Source: Margaritifera margaritifera (taxonomy: Eukaryota > Mollusca > Bivalvia > Unionida > Margaritiferidae). Taken from it: a DNA stretch of 64,000 bases. Positions 63,301 to 64,000 of the stretch are shown in pieces. Both the position numbers and the translations under genes were made by a program. The notes under the pieces were generated by a model, which was given only the letters and a program-made list of their open reading frames with translations, had not been told where the DNA came from and did no database searches. The stretch lies in the NCBI GenBank assembly GCA_029931535.1, contig JAQPZY010001684.1, forward strand, positions 124,001 to 188,000, written 5' to 3'. Position 1 is the first letter of the stretch. Each line of letters begins with the position of its first letter.

Positions 63301-63620
63301 TTCTTTGGTTTATACTTCTGTTCTAAAATAATGCAATTTTCATACCTGGAAAAATAGTCCACATCACTGAGTCAGAAATTTATGATTTCAGGAACCAGAT
63401 TTGATCATGGCCACATAACAAGAGCAGTATGCTGCCGATTGTATGAAGTTATTAATGAAAGTCTTCCAGTACCATACCATCTAAACCATCCGTGCCTGAC
63501 CACTGTGAATTTCCAGGTTCAAGAGGAGGGGGGTAACCTCACGCCTTTCTCCATCAACTGGTCTCATGGGGATGAATTGGTTGAGCTGTTGGATGGATTT
63601 TCTGGAACAACCACAGCAGA
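2428..63620 (+). CDS. ADAD1-like: Catalytically degenerate ADAR-family protein (ADAD1/Tenr-like), partial at both ends
   Basis: Seven exons joined by GT..AG introns give one uninterrupted reading frame of about 359 codons. Order: end of a double-stranded-RNA-binding motif, a linker, then an ADAR-type adenosine-deaminase fold. Junction phases agree at all six joins. ADAR enzymes deaminate adenosine in RNA using a zinc held by one His and two Cys, with a Glu as proton shuttle. Here the HAE-type site reads DCYAVAV, so His is Tyr and Glu is Val; the PCGD-type site reads PPPGD, so the first Cys is Pro; the second Cys survives in MSCTDK. RNA editing is therefore not expected. Vertebrate ADAD proteins have the same domain order, are non-editing, and act in germ cells; a similar role here is inference. 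The start codon, first half of the dsRBM and C-terminus lie outside the window. Introns are about 2.9, 12.4, 15.4, 7.6, 3.4 and 18.4 kb. Confidence 0.9.
2549..3180. other. Intron sequence, nothing recognised
   Basis: Follows the dsRBM exon donor. AT-rich, no motif-bearing ORF and no clear repeat. Confidence 0.5.
3180..3235. repeat. (AAT/AAC)n microsatellite
   Basis: About 18 triplets of ata/aca type in a row. On the minus strand it appears as a poly-Leu run in a spurious ORF. Confidence 0.9.
3240..4610. repeat. Degenerate tandem intronic repeat, copy 1
   Basis: A unit recurs about every 100-140 bp: 'tcaaggtcaatgttacagcaaggg..aatgtaa..', then 'gagtataacttt..aacct..gatatttta.tgaaact', then 'tatatcat..agac'. 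The end, with 'agctcaaaggtcaaggtcat', matches 18,980-19,030, so the same family occurs twice in this gene. Units are strongly diverged. Such phrases are common in molluscan introns; I do not know a formal family name. Confidence 0.6.
4610..5471. other. Intron sequence, nothing recognised
   Basis: AT-rich, no repeat or motif that I can support. Ends at the acceptor of exon b. Confidence 0.5.
5472..5613 (+). CDS. ADAD1-like: Exon b: linker and start of the deaminase-like fold
   Basis: The acceptor is tcattcag and the donor gag|gtaaac. The exon opens in phase 0 and leaves one base. It encodes 47 residues beginning [14 protein letters not shown], an acidic helical linker, and then [20 protein letters not shown] and [11 protein letters not shown]. 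The last segment corresponds to the first beta strand of the ADAR deaminase domain, which in catalytic members leads into the strand before the HAE active-site helix. No active-site residues lie in this exon. Confidence 0.85.
6130..8350. repeat. 145-bp tandem repeat array
   Basis: About 14 diverged monomers, each containing 'atatggccaccacagcagcc', 'atcttgaaaatcttgttat', 'tcatatcaacatggggtttt', 'aagacttcttatgatgtct' and 'ggtcctaaatgaaaatgg'. Spacing of the 'tggccaccac' core is about 139-150 bp. The array is interrupted at 6,703-6,985 by a MITE. The same monomer forms a second array at 28,370-29,480. Confidence 0.85.
6703..6985. mobile_element. Harbinger-type MITE
   Basis: A 283-bp insertion inside the 145-bp array. 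Its ends are inverted repeats, ggccaaaaaaaaatatgtgt on the left and acacatatattttttttttt then gcc on the right. The flanking TTA is duplicated, and removing the insert plus one TTA restores the monomer phrase cttcttataatgtct. TTA duplication with GG-starting ends fits PIF/Harbinger elements. No coding sequence. Confidence 0.75.
8370..9300. repeat. 170-bp tandem repeat array
   Basis: About five units with 'ttgatggattgccatggaac', 'ttggtaaatattatggtcat', 'cacctgaagatg' and 'tgacacaatcttgttagcac'. The 'gattgccat' cores stand at about 8,441, 8,613, 8,783 and 8,952. The same unit precedes the 145-bp array at 5,780-5,985. Confidence 0.75.
10126..10340. repeat. Interspersed repeat with gggctgttccagtaaaacat end
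   Basis: Begins gggctgttccagtaaaacat, then carries several 'acagaagcaattt' phrases. The same end in inverse orientation closes at about 15,686, and a weaker copy lies at 19,085-19,105. This suggests a DNA-transposon-derived family; the other end and target duplication are not resolved. Confidence 0.45.
10390..12350. other. Long intron stretch without recognised genes
   Basis: AT-rich sequence with scattered low-complexity (tttg repeats near 10,440; atc repeats near 11,045). Small ORFs lack motifs. I could not identify a repeat family. Confidence 0.5.
12360..12480 (+). repeat. Possible tRNA-derived fragment
   Basis: The phrase 'tagtagtaacatgctggact' followed 20 bases later by 'gtgggttccatatcctg' resembles A and B boxes of a decayed tRNA-derived SINE. 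It is weak and lies directly upstream of a better copy. Confidence 0.35.
12486..12800 (+). repeat. tRNA-derived SINE
   Basis: The head shows an A-box-like 'tggcagagtggtgtaagatg' and a B box 'ggttcaaatccc' 45-50 bases later, the internal RNA polymerase III promoter of tRNA-derived SINEs. The body contains 'ttacttgaggaaggtcagtg' and ends near 'ccaaatcaaccaactaatca'. It is too diverged at the acceptor stem to be a real tRNA. This body differs from the SINE at 36,625. Confidence 0.7.
12800..14640. other. Intron sequence, nothing firmly recognised
   Basis: The longest ORF (13,662-13,925) has no motif. A G-rich/C-rich inverted pair stands at 14,030-14,060. No repeat family identified. Confidence 0.45.
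14647..15079 (-). mobile_element. Probable piggyBac-derived remnant
   Basis: On the minus strand an ATG at about 15,018 opens the acidic N-terminal peptide [19 protein letters not shown], continuing [11 protein letters not shown] before the frame breaks, a style typical of piggyBac transposase N-termini. The block is bounded by TTAA at 14,643 and 15,080 with weakly similar ends (cccttaaagtgcta, ccttacgtgataa). The catalytic region is missing. The element boundaries are uncertain. Confidence 0.45.
15080..15430. other. Unassigned sequence
   Basis: Slightly more CpG-rich than its surroundings (around 15,220-15,420) but without ORF or promoter motif that I can support. Confidence 0.4.
15432..15495. 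repeat. (TA)n microsatellite
   Basis: Alternating ta with one interruption near 15,445-15,465, followed by tatg units. Confidence 0.9.
15500..15686. repeat. Inverse copy of the gggctgttccag repeat
   Basis: The right edge reads tatgttttactggaacagcc, the reverse complement of the left edge at 10,126. The body holds caaccc-type phrases also present in that copy. Confidence 0.5.
16005..17748 (+). mobile_element. Non-LTR retrotransposon, 3' portion with RNase H, decayed
   Basis: Blocks in order: [15 protein letters not shown] (region after the reverse-transcriptase thumb, from 16,030), [12 protein letters not shown], then an RNase H core [14 protein letters not shown] (about 16,420), [14 protein letters not shown], and after a [21 protein letters not shown] (about 17,010). 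A C-terminal block [15 protein letters not shown] (about 17,285) and [12 protein letters not shown] follow. Stops and frameshifts are present. The 3' untranslated region up to 17,748 has a homologue at 57,985-58,235. This layout fits RNase H-bearing LINEs of the Jockey/I group. The 5' part, including the reverse-transcriptase catalytic core, is missing. Confidence 0.8.
16559..16875. mobile_element. pogo/Tigger-like MITE nested in the LINE RNase H
   Basis: 317 bp with inverted ends cagctctcacctgttataac and (reverse complement of the right end) cagctctcccttgttataac, flanked by TA on each side. Removing it rejoins the RNase H reading frame after ALNY. The 'gttataac' ends resemble the other Tigger-type elements in the window but are a separate family. 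Confidence 0.8.
17749..17878. repeat. (ACAT)n microsatellite at the 3' end of the LINE
   Basis: About 32 perfect tetramers. It directly abuts the 3' end of the LINE copy, so it may derive from the element's simple-repeat tail. On the minus strand it gives an MYVC repeat ORF, which is not a gene. Confidence 0.95.
18030..18159 (+). CDS. ADAD1-like: Exon c: deaminase active-site helix with lost catalytic residues
   Basis: The acceptor is acctccag and the donor ttaa|gtaaga. The exon reads [19 protein letters not shown], a glycine-rich loop, then [14 protein letters not shown]. The latter aligns with the DCHAEI..RR helix of ADARs. The zinc His is Tyr (TAT at 18125-18127) and the proton-shuttle Glu is Val (GTC at 18131-18133). 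The following RR pair, which in ADAR2 contacts inositol hexakisphosphate, is kept, so the fold may survive without catalysis. The phase (two bases in, two bases out) fits both neighbours. Confidence 0.92.
18360..19075. repeat. Degenerate tandem intronic repeat, copy 2
   Basis: Starts with 'ttgttaacatttgcttctct' and 'gttggagagattttcatgaa', as at 3,285-3,345, and ends with 'agctcaaaggtcaaggtctt', as at 4,565. Internal units with 'tatatcatgactcgacagtg' repeat about every 130 bp. Confidence 0.65.
19150..19960. repeat. 41-bp tandem repeat split by a MITE
   Basis: Units of the form 'catatagtgttacccttgtc' plus 'tctccagccataagatag' repeat from 19,160 to 19,420 and resume at 19,891-19,955. Six to eight units in all. 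The first half-unit, 'tatgccccaccacgattgtg', resembles the 36-bp repeat at 41.6-43.0 kb, so both arrays may share an origin. Confidence 0.75.
19421..19890. mobile_element. hAT-like MITE in the 41-bp array
   Basis: 470 bp with ends caaggggtggacagatc and (reverse complement of right end) cagaggtggacaaatc. The 5-bp direct repeat gttac flanks both sides, and its removal restores the array unit. CA-starting ends with GGTGGAC are hAT-like; a 5-bp duplication would place it with the hAT subgroups that make short duplications. No transposase visible. Confidence 0.65.
20385..20830. repeat. Dispersed repeat, copy 1 of the 62.7-kb family
   Basis: Shares 'tgtataggttg', 'gcactactct', 'ttaaatatct' and 'caagtaagggt' in order with 62,690-62,840, and 'agtaagcctgtgtggcc..tttac' with 63,010-63,040. 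The end part (20,715-20,780, 'taagagctagcggtca') also matches 25,555-25,615 inside a Tigger-type element. Confidence 0.55.
20830..22430. other. Intron sequence with one local duplication
   Basis: A 73-bp unit is duplicated at about 21,150-21,290 ('gataaatagtttt.tatcat' recurring). Otherwise no motif-bearing ORF or known repeat. Confidence 0.5.
22433..24550 (+). mobile_element. Penelope-like retroelement, 5'-truncated and decayed
   Basis: Reverse transcriptase motifs: [14 protein letters not shown] near 22,490, [20 protein letters not shown] near 22,670 and the catalytic FIDDI near 22,780. Downstream (23,290-23,795) are CLICKHM, a tract [10 protein letters not shown] and HKSHIRNK, the C-terminal GIY-YIG-type endonuclease region. 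Several stops and frameshifts interrupt it. The 3' region carries (ttc/tta)n at 23,899-24,027 and ends in 'tttttgtgtaatta' followed by (TA)n. The combination of this reverse transcriptase and this endonuclease defines Penelope-like elements. A second copy lies on the minus strand at 31.9-33.2 kb. Confidence 0.88.
24490..24556. repeat. (TA)n(TG)n microsatellite at a Penelope 3' end
   Basis: About 25 TA units followed by tg units, directly continuous with the 3' end of the Penelope-like element. Confidence 0.9.
24760..26720. repeat. Roughly 120-bp intronic repeat split by a Tigger-type element
   Basis: The phrase 'caagaaattt', then 'ccaaaatgggccag' and 'gtaaaaccttattgt', occurs at 24,800-24,860 and twice more at 26,455-26,620. 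The unit at 24,860 is cut by the transposon and resumes after it at 26,359. Confidence 0.6.
24867..26358. mobile_element. pogo/Tigger-type DNA transposon, non-autonomous
   Basis: 1,492 bp with ends caccgctccctcgataactc and (reverse complement of right end) cacctctccctcgataactc, flanked by TA on both sides. Inverted ends that mention a regular 'cgctta-ta' phrase inside, plus the TA duplication, are typical of Tigger/pogo relatives. I find no transposase. A fragment of the same family may be at 20,715-20,780. Confidence 0.8.
26730..27430. repeat. Interspersed repeat opening with a ggccaagtgagctt palindrome
   Basis: Begins 'agctcaccaggcaataaggc' with 'caagtgagctt', an imperfect palindrome, and continues with diverged tandem units of about 130 bp ('ttctcaaaaactactt', 'gaccaa', 'acagaaagcatcctggca'). 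This opening is a phrase I associate with bivalve introns; that is recollection, not a search result. Confidence 0.6.
27430..30420. repeat. Composite satellite-carrying element, copy 2
   Basis: Roughly 330-bp units (27,430-28,225) precede a head region and a 145-bp array (28,370-29,480), then more 330-bp units (29,520-30,200) and the tail (30,240-30,420, 'ggtaaactttccatattaat', 'agtggctaatcaagg'). Order and tail match copy 1 at 5.8-10.1 kb. Confidence 0.6.
30430..31040. other. Unassigned intron sequence
   Basis: AT-rich, no repeat or ORF motif recognised. Its end directly precedes the 348-bp duplication. Confidence 0.45.
31044..31745. repeat. Nearly perfect 348-bp tandem duplication
   Basis: The block from 31,044 ('atgagttacatcaacaaatg') repeats from 31,392. 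The only clear difference I see is a 6-bp insertion after 'gataata' in the second copy. The sequence is non-coding and unrelated to the other repeats. Confidence 0.93.
31898..33219 (-). mobile_element. Second Penelope-like element, 3' fragment
   Basis: On the minus strand the ORF at 33,219-32,935 reads [20 protein letters not shown] then [20 protein letters not shown], closely matching the endonuclease C-terminus of the copy at 22.4-24.5 kb ([20 protein letters not shown]). The 3' untranslated part runs to about 31,898 and ends 'ttttgtgtcattatatatat', the same terminus as the other copy. The reverse transcriptase is missing. A 33-bp tandem repeat lies inside at 32,475-32,580. Confidence 0.8.
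33260..33396. repeat. (TA)n microsatellite
   Basis: About 60 TA units with a tgtgtatgtatatt interruption near 33,320. Spurious YI-repeat ORFs come from it. Confidence 0.95.
33588..33749 (+). CDS. ADAD1-like: Exon d: deaminase-like fold, first zinc cysteine replaced
   Basis: The acceptor is tgaatttcag and the donor atat|gtaagt. The exon encodes [19 protein letters not shown], matching the helix after the active site (ADARs have a similar R..LY.QLELYL stretch), then a strand [19 protein letters not shown]. This strand aligns with the FHLYIS..PCGD segment of ADARs. The zinc-binding Cys position is Pro (CCA at 33721-33723), while the adjacent Gly-Asp is kept. The exon is followed immediately by a decayed DIRS-type retroelement in the intron. 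Confidence 0.9.
33838..35990 (+). mobile_element. Decayed DIRS-like retrotransposon, copy A
   Basis: The left edge 'attacccaaccataatattg' and 'tctcacaaatccat' matches the terminal repeat of the fuller DIRS at 49.6 kb. Coding blocks, all interrupted: a gag end and DPYKAIV (about 34,700), reverse transcriptase [20 protein letters not shown] (about 34,950), [13 protein letters not shown] (about 35,225), a block [19 protein letters not shown] (about 35,610) and the N-terminal part of a tyrosine recombinase [18 protein letters not shown] (about 35,815). The RNase H and the recombinase catalytic part are not seen. It begins 88 bp after exon d. Confidence 0.75.
36130..37700. repeat. Composite satellite-carrying element, copy 3
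   Basis: Several roughly 330-bp units ('aaagtaggtcactgtgatcc', 'tagatgattgtatgcatctc', 'tcactgtgacctacatttta') end in the tail at 37,440-37,680, homologous to 9,950-10,120 and 30,240-30,420. It lacks the 145-bp array. A SINE is inserted at 36,620. Confidence 0.6.
36622..36815 (+). repeat. tRNA-derived SINE of V-SINE/DeuSINE type
   Basis: The head contains A box 'tggctcagtggttagcatg' and B box 'ggttcaaatcc' in tRNA spacing. The central domain 'gtgtccttgggcaaggcact' followed by 'ttgcctcagcac' is the conserved core of animal V-/Deu-type SINEs. The tail ends 'aaacaccaaaccaaacac'. It is inserted in the third composite satellite element. Confidence 0.85.
37840..38370. repeat. Roughly 130-bp tandem intronic repeat, copy 1
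   Basis: Units contain 'gttagccaccatctacagtt', 'aaactttg', 'cttgcacttggg', 'aaggaaaaaccctattgatt' and 'tcaaggtcactttgactgaa'. About four units; the same family recurs at 59,420-60,100. Confidence 0.7.
38370..39280. other. Unassigned intron sequence
   Basis: AT-rich, no recognisable motif. The ORF at 38,800-39,030 has no features that support it as a gene. Confidence 0.45.
39285..39365 (-). repeat. tRNA-like SINE head (minus strand)
   Basis: On the minus strand 'ggtggatcagtgggtaaggt' and, about 30 bases later, 'ggtgggttcaattccc' form the A and B boxes. Stem pairing is poor, so this is a SINE head or tRNA pseudogene rather than a working tRNA. Confidence 0.6.
39463..40041. mobile_element. TTAA-flanked MITE, piggyBac-like
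   Basis: 579 bp with ends ctcattaaccattggtgcc and (reverse complement of the right end) ctcattaatcccttgagatt, flanked by TTAA at 39,459-39,462 and 40,042-40,045. TTAA duplication is the hallmark of piggyBac elements. Short ORFs inside on both strands show no transposase motif. Confidence 0.65.
40046..41313. other. Unassigned intron sequence before exon e
   Basis: AT-rich, no motif-bearing ORF or recognised repeat. Confidence 0.5.
41314..41423 (+). CDS. ADAD1-like: Exon e: acidic segment of the deaminase-like domain
   Basis: The acceptor is ttgttttcag and the donor gagg|gtaagt. The exon encodes [19 protein letters not shown] and [18 protein letters not shown], 37 residues. In ADARs this position holds the variable, often acidic stretch between the two zinc cysteines, which differs widely between family members. 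No catalytic residue is expected here. The exon is recognised by splice sites, phase and position rather than by a motif of its own. Confidence 0.8.
41615..43056. repeat. 36-bp minisatellite, about 33 copies
   Basis: The unit is 'gtgttatgccccaccatgac' plus 'agtggtagggcatata'. It runs from 41,615 to 42,054 and from 42,275 to 43,056 around a hAT-type MITE. Because 36 is a multiple of three and no frame has a stop, long ORFs appear on both strands (for example a repeat [12 protein letters not shown] on + and [12 protein letters not shown] on -). Variant units alternate in the right part (ccccaccatgtcagt, cctcaccatgatatt), giving a higher-order pattern. Confidence 0.93.
42055..42274. mobile_element. 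hAT-type MITE in the 36-bp array
   Basis: 220 bp with ends cagggctcgaacttagcgg and (reverse complement of right end) cagaccttgaatttaacat. A 5-bp duplication, ggtag, flanks it and its removal restores the 36-bp unit. The cagggctcgaa end also occurs at 49,327. Confidence 0.7.
43325..44370. repeat. 72-bp tandem repeat with trimeric higher-order pattern
   Basis: The unit contains 'ggttctcattctcctctgaa', 'tgttcagtcaagtatttgaa' and 'catcacagaccagatacaat'. About 14 copies. Variants with 'cctgtgcatgttcag' stand at 43,481 and 43,698, and variants with 'attcttctct' at 43,555 and 43,772, each 217 bp apart, that is three units. Minus-strand ORFs encode a 24-residue repeat with [13 protein letters not shown]. 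Confidence 0.88.
44560..44700. repeat. Diverged copy of the gggtctatg palindromic family
   Basis: Phrases 'tgttgcattatgtatgtgca', 'ggggtctatgctattcac' and 'aggggtctaaactgttcac' resemble the inverted-repeat family at 60.2 kb and 63.9 kb ('gggtctatgcagtttgttag'). Confidence 0.4.
44857..45039 (+). CDS. ADAD1-like: Exon f: conserved second zinc-Cys strand of the deaminase-like domain
   Basis: The acceptor has a long T tract ending ccatttcag; the donor is ttag|gtgagt. The exon encodes [20 protein letters not shown] and then [20 protein letters not shown] and [11 protein letters not shown]. This is the most conserved block of the ADAR fold (SCSDK..RWNVVG.QG.L...EP.Y...I.LG). The second zinc Cys is present (TGC at 44943-44945), as are the Lys and Trp that in ADAR2 line the inositol hexakisphosphate pocket. 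The Arg between them is Gln. This exon makes the family assignment secure. Confidence 0.94.
45177..45310. repeat. Possible MITE fragment
   Basis: Starts TA then cagtaaaacctgactcgaaa, with internal inverse phrases 'gaccacc' and 'aagacaggtttctcc'. This style fits a TA-inserting MITE, but the right end is not resolved. Confidence 0.35.
45590..45780 (+). repeat. Decayed copy of the V-/Deu-type SINE
   Basis: Shares B-box-like 'caggttcaaattccacc', 'cagaccagcctggattggct', 'ccaggcaaagcatttt', 'attgccttggcattaaata' and the 'aataaaacac' end with the SINE at 36,622. Confidence 0.65.
45975..48260 (+). mobile_element. Decayed DIRS-like retrotransposon, copy B
   Basis: The left edge 'acccaattatattacattag' and 'cttcacaaatccagcc' matches the DIRS terminal repeat. 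Blocks in several frames: [16 protein letters not shown] (about 47,105), a reverse-transcriptase strand AISLDLLDT then LLVPIHRSS (about 47,345), [19 protein letters not shown] (about 47,590), and an RNase H-like [17 protein letters not shown] (about 48,115). No tyrosine recombinase remains. Orientation is the same as the other DIRS copies and the host gene. Confidence 0.72.
48290..48960. repeat. 132-bp tandem repeat
   Basis: Five units with 'gggtcataacttggaaactg', 'ttaagattcccaccctataa', 'acatttaatggacatgatga' and 'catgtgcatccaacacaggc'. Core spacing is about 126-134 bp (48,395; 48,527; 48,661; 48,787; 48,921). Confidence 0.85.
49327..49590. mobile_element. Possible hAT-type MITE (left end)
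   Basis: Begins cagggctcgaatttaacac, the same end as the MITE at 42,055. The right end could not be located, so the boundary is approximate. Confidence 0.4.
50141..50635 (+). pseudogene. DIRS ORF1 (gag-like), N-terminal part
   Basis: The frame starts [20 protein letters not shown] and has a cysteine-histidine cluster: CMKC, then [10 protein letters not shown], then CSMCNTW. This C-x2-C ... H-x3-C-x2-C-x2-C ... C-x2-C-x2-W pattern is characteristic of DIRS first ORFs, which are thought to package the RNA. A basic stretch [17 protein letters not shown] follows. The frame shifts near 50,600. Confidence 0.7.
50930..51682 (+). pseudogene. DIRS ORF1, C-terminal part
   Basis: A 250-residue open stretch in the next gag segment, with [15 protein letters not shown] and an internal block [20 protein letters not shown]. 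No enzyme motif. Position between the Cys-rich start and the reverse transcriptase argues that it is the second half of ORF1. It stops at 51,682; the remaining linker to the reverse transcriptase is frameshifted. Confidence 0.6.
52170..53133 (+). pseudogene. DIRS reverse transcriptase, frameshifted
   Basis: Motifs appear in alternating frames: [19 protein letters not shown] at the start, [11 protein letters not shown] (about 52,355), [19 protein letters not shown] (about 52,410), [20 protein letters not shown] (about 52,510), and the catalytic AAYLDDIL (about 52,690). The order matches the fingers and palm of DIRS reverse transcriptases. At least three frameshifts and one internal stop prevent translation. 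Confidence 0.82.
53219..55166. mobile_element. pogo/Tigger-type transposon nested in the DIRS RNase H
   Basis: 1,948 bp with ends cagtaggaccctgctatagc and (reverse complement of right end) cagtaggaccccgctatagc, flanked by TA (53,217-53,218 and 55,167-55,168). Removing the element and one TA restores the RNase H reading frame. At 54,159 a relic of the transposase N-terminus is visible, with [20 protein letters not shown], resembling the CENP-B-type helix-turn-helix. The DDE domain is absent. The right half matches positions 1-502 of the window. Confidence 0.9.
54159..54260 (+). pseudogene. Tigger/CENP-B-type transposase N-terminal relic
   Basis: An ATG opens MDNSTRKR, then a stop, then [18 protein letters not shown]. 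The KEKLEAM..I phrase is the first helix of the pogo/CENP-B DNA-binding domain. The rest is deleted, so the element depends on transposase from elsewhere. Confidence 0.65.
55581..56720 (+). pseudogene. DIRS methyltransferase-like block and tyrosine recombinase
   Basis: The open frame starts within the RNase H end, in another phase. It first encodes the block [20 protein letters not shown] and [12 protein letters not shown], found in DIRS elements and often annotated as a DNA-adenine-methyltransferase-like domain. The recombinase follows: core-binding part [18 protein letters not shown], then [20 protein letters not shown] with the first catalytic Arg. The HxxR box (HEIRA, about 56,540) lies in a different frame, then two stops precede FYLRDL with the presumed nucleophile Tyr near 56,645. 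One frameshift and two stops make it inactive. Confidence 0.8.
57340..57985. other. Unassigned intron sequence
   Basis: AT-rich stretch after the DIRS right end, no motif or repeat recognised. Confidence 0.45.
57985..58235 (+). repeat. LINE 3' untranslated fragment
   Basis: Matches the 3' end of the non-LTR element at 17,535-17,740 ('gttacctttatct', 'catttatttgga', 'tttatcttcctaa', 'gttggcac', 'ctgaggtgccat'). Coding sequence is absent, so the copy is heavily 5'-truncated. Confidence 0.8.
58640..58890 (+). pseudogene. DIRS RNase H scrap
   Basis: Blocks [20 protein letters not shown] and, after frameshifts, [20 protein letters not shown] match the RNase H end of the large DIRS ([23 protein letters not shown]...TEWSLHQ). 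Only this 250-bp part is present. Confidence 0.7.
58890..59420. other. Unassigned intron sequence
   Basis: AT-rich, no motif-bearing ORF or recognised repeat. Confidence 0.45.
59420..60105. repeat. Roughly 130-bp tandem intronic repeat, copy 2
   Basis: About five units with 'ctatccaccatctacagtta', 'ttgcatttggggtgagga' and 'gtcaaggtcactgactgaaa'. Same family as 37,840-38,370; both end with 'gagttatctac' type phrase, 'agaggactattgataatagg' and 'aatgtgccattcac'. Confidence 0.7.
60215..60340. repeat. Palindromic repeat with a perfect 26-bp hairpin
   Basis: Arms 60,268-60,293 and 60,307-60,332 are exact reverse complements around a 13-base loop; the core is 'atagaccctgatctgcca'. Before it stands a diverged extra unit 'cagatccgggtctatgcagt'. 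The phrase 'gggtctatgcagtttgttag' plus 'gagtaatcagtagaacaaac' recurs identically at 63,957-63,997. Confidence 0.9.
60680..60845 (+). repeat. Decayed V-/Deu-type SINE body
   Basis: The central phrase 'tgaccttggaaaaggcactt' with 'ttcctcagca' and the tail 'taaaaaccaaccaaccaac' matches the SINE core at 36,735-36,810. The tRNA-like head is too degraded to recognise. Confidence 0.6.
61235..61385. repeat. Short tandem repeat of about 27-30 bp
   Basis: Four or five units of 'cttgaatgttctgatgtgtc' plus 'agtagt'-like bases, diverged. Confidence 0.7.
61390..62690. other. Unassigned intron sequence
   Basis: AT-rich, no recognisable gene or repeat. The phrase 'gacatggaaattccaatctaa' occurs near 61,700 and again near 62,537 ('gacatggaaattccagtctca'), a short direct repeat. 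Confidence 0.45.
62690..63110. repeat. Dispersed repeat, copy 2 of the 20.4-kb family
   Basis: Homologous in the same orientation to 20,385-20,690, with a local insert of 'taaaatcac'-type bases and more in the middle. Confidence 0.55.
63392..63620 (+). CDS. ADAD1-like: Exon g: C-terminal part of the ADAR-type domain
   Basis: The acceptor is tatgatttcag and the donor gcaga|gtaagt. The exon encodes [20 protein letters not shown], matching the ADAR segment HGDHLSRA..RI, then [12 protein letters not shown], and ends [20 protein letters not shown]. The INW..GD block matches the ADAR NW..GD block near the C-terminus. The final ADAR helices, with the remaining inositol hexakisphosphate ligands, should lie on a further exon beyond the window. 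The preceding 18.4-kb intron is the largest in the window and holds the nearly complete DIRS element. Confidence 0.93.
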
Positions 63621-63729
63621 GTAAGTATGTTCATGTTTGAGTGTATATGTGTGGCTCTCAATTCATATATACTACTATGTATGTCTGCATGAACATAAGT
63701 TTCATATTTACCTATATATATATATATAT

Positions 63730-64000
63730 GTATCAGGCACACAGCTGTGAACAGCAGCTGTCATCAGATAATGTACTTGCAGATCTGGGTCTGTTAACAC
63801 TTGGGTGCTTGTCACGTGGCTATATATGGTTGGTATCTGAAAAAAAGAGACAATGGAGGAGATCGCTGTGCTTTGTGCCAATACTGTCTACACTCACTTA
63901 TAAGCCAAGTCCAGCTGCTAACTGCACAGACCCAGGCATAATGCACTGATATATCTGGGTCTATGCAGTTTGTTAGGAGTAATCAGTAGAACAAACAGTA
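63730..64000. repeat. Second copy of the gggtctatg palindromic family (runs off the window)
   Basis: Includes 'gcagatctgggtctgttaac' near 63,780 and ends with a sequence identical to 60,226-60,271. The continuation is cut by the window end. Confidence 0.75.

Overview
This is animal nuclear DNA, most likely from a marine mollusc, probably a bivalve. The basis is GT..AG introns of 3 to 18 kb, about 1.7 % coding content, tRNA-derived SINEs, Penelope-like and DIRS-like retrotransposons, and interspersed repeats of types I know from bivalve introns (for example one opening near 26,730 with a 'ggccaagtgagctt' core). The species assignment is inference.

One host gene runs through the whole window on the + strand and continues past both ends. 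Seven exons (2428-2548, 5472-5613, 18030-18159, 33588-33749, 41314-41423, 44857-45039, 63392-63620) have canonical splice sites and agree in phase. They encode the second half of a double-stranded-RNA-binding motif followed by an ADAR-type deaminase fold. Three of the four catalytic or zinc-binding positions are replaced (His to Tyr, Glu to Val, Cys to Pro); only the last zinc Cys is kept. The product is therefore expected to be a non-catalytic, ADAD1/Tenr-like RNA-binding protein.

Nearly everything else is intronic repeat DNA. From left to right: a pogo/Tigger end and a dead hAT/ZNF862-like transposase (1-1.7 kb); tandem intronic repeats (3.2-4.6 kb); a composite satellite-bearing element (5.8-10.1 kb) with a Harbinger-type MITE; SINEs (12.4-12.8 kb); a piggyBac relic (14.6-15.1 kb); a non-LTR retrotransposon 3' end split by a MITE (16.0-17.7 kb); a 41-bp repeat holding a hAT-like MITE (19.2-20.0 kb); a Penelope-like element (22.4-24.5 kb); a second Tigger-type element (24.9-26.4 kb); more composite satellite DNA (27.4-30.4 kb); a fresh 348-bp tandem duplication (31.0-31.7 kb); a second Penelope fragment on the minus strand (31.9-33.2 kb); a decayed DIRS (33.8-36.0 kb); composite satellite plus SINE (36.1-37.7 kb); a TTAA-flanked MITE (39.5-40.0 kb); 36-bp and 72-bp minisatellites (41.6-44.4 kb); a second decayed DIRS (46.0-48.3 kb); a 132-bp array (48.3-49.0 kb); a nearly full-length DIRS with a Tigger nested in its RNase H (49.6-57.3 kb); a DIRS RNase H scrap (58.6-58.9 kb); further repeats; and a perfect 26-bp inverted repeat (60.3 kb).

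I found no prokaryotic genes, CRISPR arrays or intact RNA genes. The main biological interest is the degenerate deaminase and the dense nesting of several transposon classes in one gene. Homology calls rest on recognising motifs by eye; no database search was possible.
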